DNA from: Bacteroidota bacterium
Lineage (GTDB): Bacteria > Bacteroidota > Bacteroidia > Bacteroidales > Porphyromonadaceae
Reading direction: 5' to 3'
Length of the DNA: 19,253 nucleotides
Assembly: GCA_023388555.1 (NCBI GenBank)
Contig: JAEWGA010000083.1
Location: forward strand, 1-19,253
The position numbers and the translations under genes are program-made. The notes below the pieces were generated by a model that worked only from the letters and a program-made list of their open reading frames with translations, was not told the origin of the DNA and did not search any database. Each line of letters begins with the position of its first letter. Position 1 is the stretch's first letter. Below are positions 16,287-19,253 of this stretch, piece after piece.

Positions 16287-16709
16287 ATGAGCTGGTTTGA
16301 ATGTAAACTCACCTACGAAAAAGAAATCAACCAAAACGGTCAAATGAAAAAAGTGTCGGAATCCTATTTAGTCGACGCTATGTCCTTCACCGAGGCCGAA
16401 GCCAAAATGGCCTCGGAAATAGAAAGCCGAGGGAGCTTTACCATGGATAATATCCGAAAGGTAAGAATCAGTGAAGTTTTCTTGGACAAGGATGGCGACA
16501 AGTTCTATAAAGCCAAAGTTGGTTTTATAACACTGGATGAGAAAGCAGGCATTGAAAAGAAGAAATATAGCCACATGCTCGTCCAGGCGAACGATATAGA
16601 AGGCGCCTTAACACGTTTGCAAAAAGGAATGGAGGGCACTTTAGCCGACTACGAAATAGCTGCGATAACCGAAACCACGTTAATGGATGTACTTTCCGAA
16701 AGCCTTTAA
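16287..16709 (+). CDS. DUF4494 protein
   Basis: This 140-residue soluble protein begins WFECKLTYEKEI and continues with KVSESYLVDAMSFTEAEAKM and VRISEVFLD, then ends in a helical tail (YEIAAITETTLMDVL). The pattern matches DUF4494, a family essentially restricted to Bacteroidetes with no known function. It sits 21 bases after the acyltransferase and its stop is two bases before the yggS start, so it is very likely co-transcribed with yggS. There is no signal peptide and no catalytic motif that I recognise. The family assignment is confident and the role unknown. Confidence 0.88.
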   Translation: MSWFECKLTYEKEINQNGQMKKVSESYLVDAMSFTEAEAKMASEIESRGSFTMDNIRKVRISEVFLDKDGDKFYKAKVGFITLDEKAGIEKKKYSHMLVQANDIEGALTRLQKGMEGTLADYEIAAITETTLMDVLSESL

Positions 16710-16711
16710 CA

Positions 16712-17383
16712 ATGAGTATTTCCAATAGGTTAAAGGCCGTTCGGGCTCACCTTCCTGCTAACGTAGAGCTAATAGCAGTATCCAAATTTCATCCGGTAAA
16801 CGCAATAAAAGAGGTCTACGATGCCGGACAAAAACTATTTGGAGAAAGCCGAGTACAAGAACTTGCACAAAAAGCGCCCCTACTACCTAACGATGTACAG
16901 TGGCATTTCATAGGAACATTGCAACGTAATAAAGTAAAACAACTCCTGCCACTGGTCCATACCATCCATAGCGGAGACTCGGAACGCTTACTGGAAGAAA
17001 TTCAGCACCAAGCACAAAAACAGAACATTTCCCAGGTACGAGTGCTCCTGCAAGTAGATGTTACTACCGAAGTAACAAAGCATGGCTGGCGACCAAATGA
17101 GTTACGAGAATGGCTTAATACTGGGAACTACCAAAAACTAACAAACATACAGTTTGCGGGAGTAATGGCAATGGCCAGCAATACAGCCAATACTGGAATC
17201 ATTAACGCTCAGTTCGCAGAAGTGAAAGAGCTTTTTCAGGAGCTACAAACCAAGTATTTCTCCCATACCACCAACTTTAGGATGCTTTCTATGGGGATGA
17301 GCCAAGACTACGAAATAGCTATTCAAAACGGTAGCACTCACGTTCGTATAGGCTCGGCCATATTTGGTGACCGCGAATACTAA
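16712..17383 (+). CDS. yggS: YggS family pyridoxal phosphate-binding homeostasis protein (PLPBP)
   Basis: This 223-residue protein is a single-domain alanine racemase-like TIM barrel. PLP-binding K25 lies in LIAVSKFHP. Further family motifs are FGESRVQEL (residues 42-50), WHFIGTLQRNK (about 68-78) and the phosphate-binding SMGMSQDYEIAI (191-202), followed by GSTHVRIGSAIFG. It keeps vitamin B6 and amino-acid pools in balance and has no proven catalytic activity. Starting two bases after the DUF4494 stop, it appears to be in the same transcript. Length and motifs are standard for the family. Confidence 0.95.
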   Translation: MSISNRLKAVRAHLPANVELIAVSKFHPVNAIKEVYDAGQKLFGESRVQELAQKAPLLPNDVQWHFIGTLQRNKVKQLLPLVHTIHSGDSERLLEEIQHQAQKQNISQVRVLLQVDVTTEVTKHGWRPNELREWLNTGNYQKLTNIQFAGVMAMASNTANTGIINAQFAEVKELFQELQTKYFSHTTNFRMLSMGMSQDYEIAIQNGSTHVRIGSAIFGDREY

Positions 17384-17406
17384 TTCACAACATATCACTG
17401 TAAATC

Positions 17407-17754
17407 ATGAACAACAACAATTCCAACTTAACCGAAAAAATATACGACGAAGAGGAATGCCTTGCTTATATTAGGCAATACAACCCCAGCAGTTCGACCC
17501 TAAAAGCTTTATCGGACGACGATTTAACCTACATCGTGGACCTTATTTATGAATATATGGAACGCAACGGACTTATCCCGGAAGATGAAGATGAGGATAA
17601 TGACGATGAAGAGGTTGAAATTGACTTGGACGATGTATTCCAATTTGTAACTAAAAACATTAAACGGGACAAAATGGAAATAACCCTTTCGGCAGAAGAC
17701 TTCACATGCATTTATGACGCTGAAACAGAATATTCTGAGTCCTTATTAAACTAA
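17407..17754 (+). CDS. Small acidic protein of unknown function
   Basis: This 115-residue protein follows yggS by 23 bases. It opens with an Asn-rich start (NNNNSN), then a helical part containing EEECLAYIRQYNPSS and DDDLTYIVDLIYEYMERNG (residues 15-55). An uninterrupted acidic run of Asp/Glu/Asn (59-76) leads into VFQFVTKNIKRDKM. There is no signal peptide, membrane segment or known catalytic motif. The layout suggests a conserved Bacteroidales hypothetical, probably cytoplasmic and possibly an adaptor. I do not recognise a named family. A real gene is likely because it shares strand and spacing with its neighbours and lacks low-quality codon patterns. Confidence 0.75.
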   Translation: MNNNNSNLTEKIYDEEECLAYIRQYNPSSSTLKALSDDDLTYIVDLIYEYMERNGLIPEDEDEDNDDEEVEIDLDDVFQFVTKNIKRDKMEITLSAEDFTCIYDAETEYSESLLN

Positions 17755-17767
17755 CTTCGTATATTTG
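17733..17767 (+). promoter_or_regulatory. Probable promoter of the OmpA-family lipoprotein gene
   Basis: TATATTTG at 17760-17767 fits the -7 element TAnnTTTG. TTCTG at 17733-17737 is a poor -33 candidate at 22 bases. The start codon is 57 bases further on (17824), leaving a leader of about 50 bases. The preceding gene ends at 17754, inside this element, so a separate promoter is plausible. Confidence 0.45.
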
Positions 17768-17823
17768 TAACGTGAGAACGCTATAAGGTGTTTTCATTGT
17801 AACTCTCATAAAACAAAACCATC

Positions 17824-18495
17824 ATGCTAAAACTACGAAACATTATTGGGGTGTCTGCCCTTTCTATTTCACTATTATTTAGTGGATGTGGAGCTAATAA
17901 TACTTTGAAAGGTACTGGTATTGGAGCAGGTGTTGGTGCTGCCATTGGTGCTGGCATCGGGAAAACCCTTGGTAACACTGGCTTAGGTGCTGTTGTTGGC
18001 ACCGCAATAGGCGGAGCCGCCGGAGGTGTTATAGGACACAAAATGGATAAACAGAAAAAAGAACTCGAGCAACAAGTGCCCGAAGCCAAGGTGGAAACCG
18101 TAAATAACGGAGAAGCAATACGTGTAACTTTCGACAGCGGTATACTCTTTGGTGTAGATTCCAGCACCCTCAGTGCAAATGCTCGCAGTGCTCTAACTCG
18201 CTTCGCTCAAAACATGAATGCAAACCCCGACACCGACATCAAGATTGTAGGCCATACCGATAGCACTGGTCGTCACGCTTACAACATGACGTTGTCCGAG
18301 AAAAGAGCGCAAAGCGTTGTTAACTTCCTTCGTTCTCAGAACGTGGCTGCTACCCGTATGATTTCTCTTGGAATGGGACCAGACCAACCCGTAGCCGAGA
18401 ACAGTACTGCTGCAGGTCGTGCCCAAAACCGACGCGTAGAAGTATTTATCATTCCTAACGCTAAGATGATTATGGATGCCAAACAAGGCAAGTAA
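17824..18495 (+). CDS. OmpA-family lipoprotein with glycine-zipper segment
   Basis: This 223-residue protein has a lipoprotein signal (MLKLRNIIGVSALSISLLFSGC; lipid-modified cysteine at residue 22). The following residues are not acidic, so it lacks the surface-export signal of Bacteroidetes lipoproteins and should face the periplasm. A glycine-zipper region (about 30-72: GTGIGAGVGAAIGAGIGK and repeats) is followed by a charged linker. The OmpA C-terminal domain (about 98-210) contains IVGHTDSTG, SEKRAQSVVNFL and GRAQNRRVEV, the residues that bind diaminopimelate in peptidoglycan. The layout matches YiaD/Pal-like proteins that tie the outer membrane to the wall. It has its own promoter candidate and terminator, so it is probably monocistronic. 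Confidence 0.93.
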   Translation: MLKLRNIIGVSALSISLLFSGCGANNTLKGTGIGAGVGAAIGAGIGKTLGNTGLGAVVGTAIGGAAGGVIGHKMDKQKKELEQQVPEAKVETVNNGEAIRVTFDSGILFGVDSSTLSANARSALTRFAQNMNANPDTDIKIVGHTDSTGRHAYNMTLSEKRAQSVVNFLRSQNVAATRMISLGMGPDQPVAENSTAAGRAQNRRVEVFIIPNAKMIMDAKQGK

Positions 18496-18516
18496 TTTCT
18501 TACTTAAATCCTCCCC

Positions 18517-18556
18517 AAAAGGGCGTCGAAACGATTGTTTCGGTGCCCTTTTTTTT
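18517..18556 (+). terminator. Rho-independent terminator after the OmpA-family gene
   Basis: AAAAGGGC-GT-CGAAAC pairs with GTTTCG-GT-GCCCTTTT across a GATT loop, with a long T-run to 18556. The stem has one small symmetric internal loop (GT/GT) and starts 21 bases after the stop codon. Confidence 0.92.
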
Positions 18557-18614
18557 ATAAACTGCTCCAAACGCTAATACCCTTTTACTACGCATCTCCT
18601 CTTCTCAGCTCTAC

Positions 18615-18712
18615 ACAACCTTATATACATCACGTTCACATAGCAAATAGAGGAGGACAGAATGACGTTTTTAAGGTTGTCCCTCGAAAACATTAATCAA
18701 CACAACAACTAA
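18615..18712 (+). other. Possible structured 16-codon ORF with a strong Shine-Dalgarno
   Basis: GAGGAGG (18650-18656) lies five bases before an ATG at 18662. The frame reads MTFLRLSLENINQHNN and stops at 18710-18712. A perfect 9-base inverted repeat, ACAACCTTA (18615-18623) and TAAGGTTGT (18672-18680), encloses the ribosome-binding site and start. TGTCCCTC just after it can also pair with the GGAGGACA region. Strong Shine-Dalgarno sequences are rare in this phylum, so the combination stands out. No TAnnTTTG promoter is visible upstream, and the peptide has no recognised family. It may be chance. Confidence 0.25.
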
Positions 18713-18754
18713 CCAGATAATAATTATCTACGACGTTGACTTCTTGTCAAAAAA

Positions 18755-18807
18755 AAAGAACTGCATCCCAAAGTTAGATACATAACTTTTGGGATGCAGT
18801 TCTTTTT
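18755..18807. terminator. Bidirectional terminator between the lipoprotein gene and ftsH
   Basis: AAAGAACTGCATCCCAAAG (ending near 18773) pairs with CTTTTGGGATGCAGTTCTTT (from 18786), an almost uninterrupted stem of about 20 bp with a short loop. T-runs flank it on both strands (A-run from 18749 read from the minus strand, T-run to 18806). It should end ftsH transcription coming from the right and block read-through from the left. Confidence 0.9.
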
Positions 18808-18812
18808 CGGCT

Positions 18813-18868
18813 CTACTCTTGTAATTTCCCTACGGGAGGGGCATGTTCTCCATCCGTAGGGGGAGTAG
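18813..18868. other. Nested hairpin between the ftsH stop and its terminator
   Basis: CCCTACGG (18828-18835) and CCGTAGGG (18854-18861) form a perfect 8-bp stem. Outside it, CTACTC (18813-18818) and GAGTAG (18863-18868) form a second stem. The structure ends one base before the ftsH stop codon on the minus strand, so it would lie in the ftsH 3' untranslated region. It could protect the mRNA end or be a relic of a duplicated terminator. Confidence 0.45.
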
Positions 18869-18869
18869 A

Positions 18870-19253
18870 CTATGACGCTAAATCCGCCTTGTTTAATTTT
18901 TCCTCGTTGTCTTGAATAAGCTGGTCGGCACGAGACACCCAGGGGCGTTTGCCAAGAATACGCTCTACATCCTCGGTGTATATAACCTCTTTTTCATACA
19001 ACAGGTTAGCCAGTTCTTGGTGTTGTGCTTTGTGTTCTTGTAAAACGGCCTTTGCTCTTTCATATTGCTCATTAACAATGCGCAATACTTCTTTATCTAT
19101 TTTCCTGGCTGTTTCTTCGCTATAAGGTTTTGTAAAGCCATATTCGTCCGAGGTTTCGTGGTAATTTAAGTTAGGTATCTCGGAGCTCATGCCAAAATAA
19201 GTCACCATAGCTTGTGCCATTTTTGTTACGCGTTGCAAGTCGTTAGCCGCACC
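18870..19253 (-). CDS. ftsH: ATP-dependent zinc metalloprotease FtsH, C-terminal fragment
   Basis: The frame is open to the right edge, so only about the last 127 residues are seen. At the edge it reads GAANDLQRVTKMAQAMVTYFGMS, the highly conserved M41 peptidase stretch that supplies a zinc-ligand aspartate (in AANDL). It continues through TARKIDKEVLRIVNEQYERA (the conserved D/E-V-x-x-I-x-x-x-x-Y-x-x-A helix) and LLYEKEVIYTEDVERILGKRPW. FtsH is a membrane-anchored AAA+ protease that degrades misfolded membrane proteins and regulators. The AAA+ and HEXGH parts lie outside the window. It ends with TAG at 18870-18872, convergent with the OmpA-family gene and followed by a nested hairpin and a strong terminator. 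Confidence 0.95.
   Translation of the reverse strand, partial: GAANDLQRVTKMAQAMVTYFGMSSEIPNLNYHETSDEYGFTKPYSEETARKIDKEVLRIVNEQYERAKAVLQEHKAQHQELANLLYEKEVIYTEDVERILGKRPWVSRADQLIQDNEEKLNKADLAS

Overview
The window comes from a member of the Bacteroidota, most likely order Bacteroidales. The evidence is a Bacteroidetes-type promoter (TTTG, 19 bases, TAnnTTTG) ahead of rpsU, almost no Shine-Dalgarno sequences ahead of genes, and a family set typical of that phylum: YfhO membrane protein, DUF4494, a stand-alone PASTA protein, an NHRDIVLD-type acyltransferase and a short rpsU. I cannot name the genus. All genes lie on the + strand except the ftsH fragment at the right edge.

Layout. Bases 1-3262 hold the 3' end of a type III restriction-modification methyltransferase (mod) and its complete restriction subunit (res), closed by a strong terminator (3285-3335). 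Bases 3336-4131 hold no gene that I accept. They contain an extremely C-rich, G-poor block with three degenerate repeat copies, two related G/C-tract hairpins in opposite orientation, and the rpsU promoter and leader. Next come rpsU (ribosomal protein bS21), a terminator, a BASS-fold membrane transporter, a DUF695-like protein, a cardiolipin synthase-type phospholipase D enzyme, a family 2 glycosyltransferase and a large YfhO protein. From 11087 a tightly packed run follows: MmcQ/YjbR protein, biotin ligase (ATGA overlap), PASTA protein, RluD-like pseudouridine synthase, D-Ala-D-Ala ligase, lysophospholipid-type acyltransferase (ATGA overlap), DUF4494 protein, YggS/PLPBP and a small acidic protein. 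An OmpA-family lipoprotein with its own promoter and terminator closes the + strand series. After a gap holding a possible 16-codon ORF and two hairpins, the C-terminus of FtsH reads in on the minus strand.

Functional theme. The core is cell-envelope housekeeping: phospholipid head-group and acyl transfer (cardiolipin synthase, acyltransferase), peptidoglycan precursors and sensing (Ddl, PASTA), glycosylation (GT2, YfhO), an outer-membrane or peptidoglycan-associated lipoprotein, and membrane proteolysis (FtsH). Biotin ligase would charge the acetyl-CoA carboxylase that starts fatty-acid synthesis. The type III R-M pair looks like an accessory insertion beside this core.

I found no CRISPR array, transposase, tRNA or rRNA. 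No clearly new multi-gene system is visible. The least explained parts are the C-rich repeat block at 3573-3895, the paired hairpins upstream of the rpsU promoter, the anti-Shine-Dalgarno matches inside and just after rpsU, and the small structured ORF at 18615-18712.
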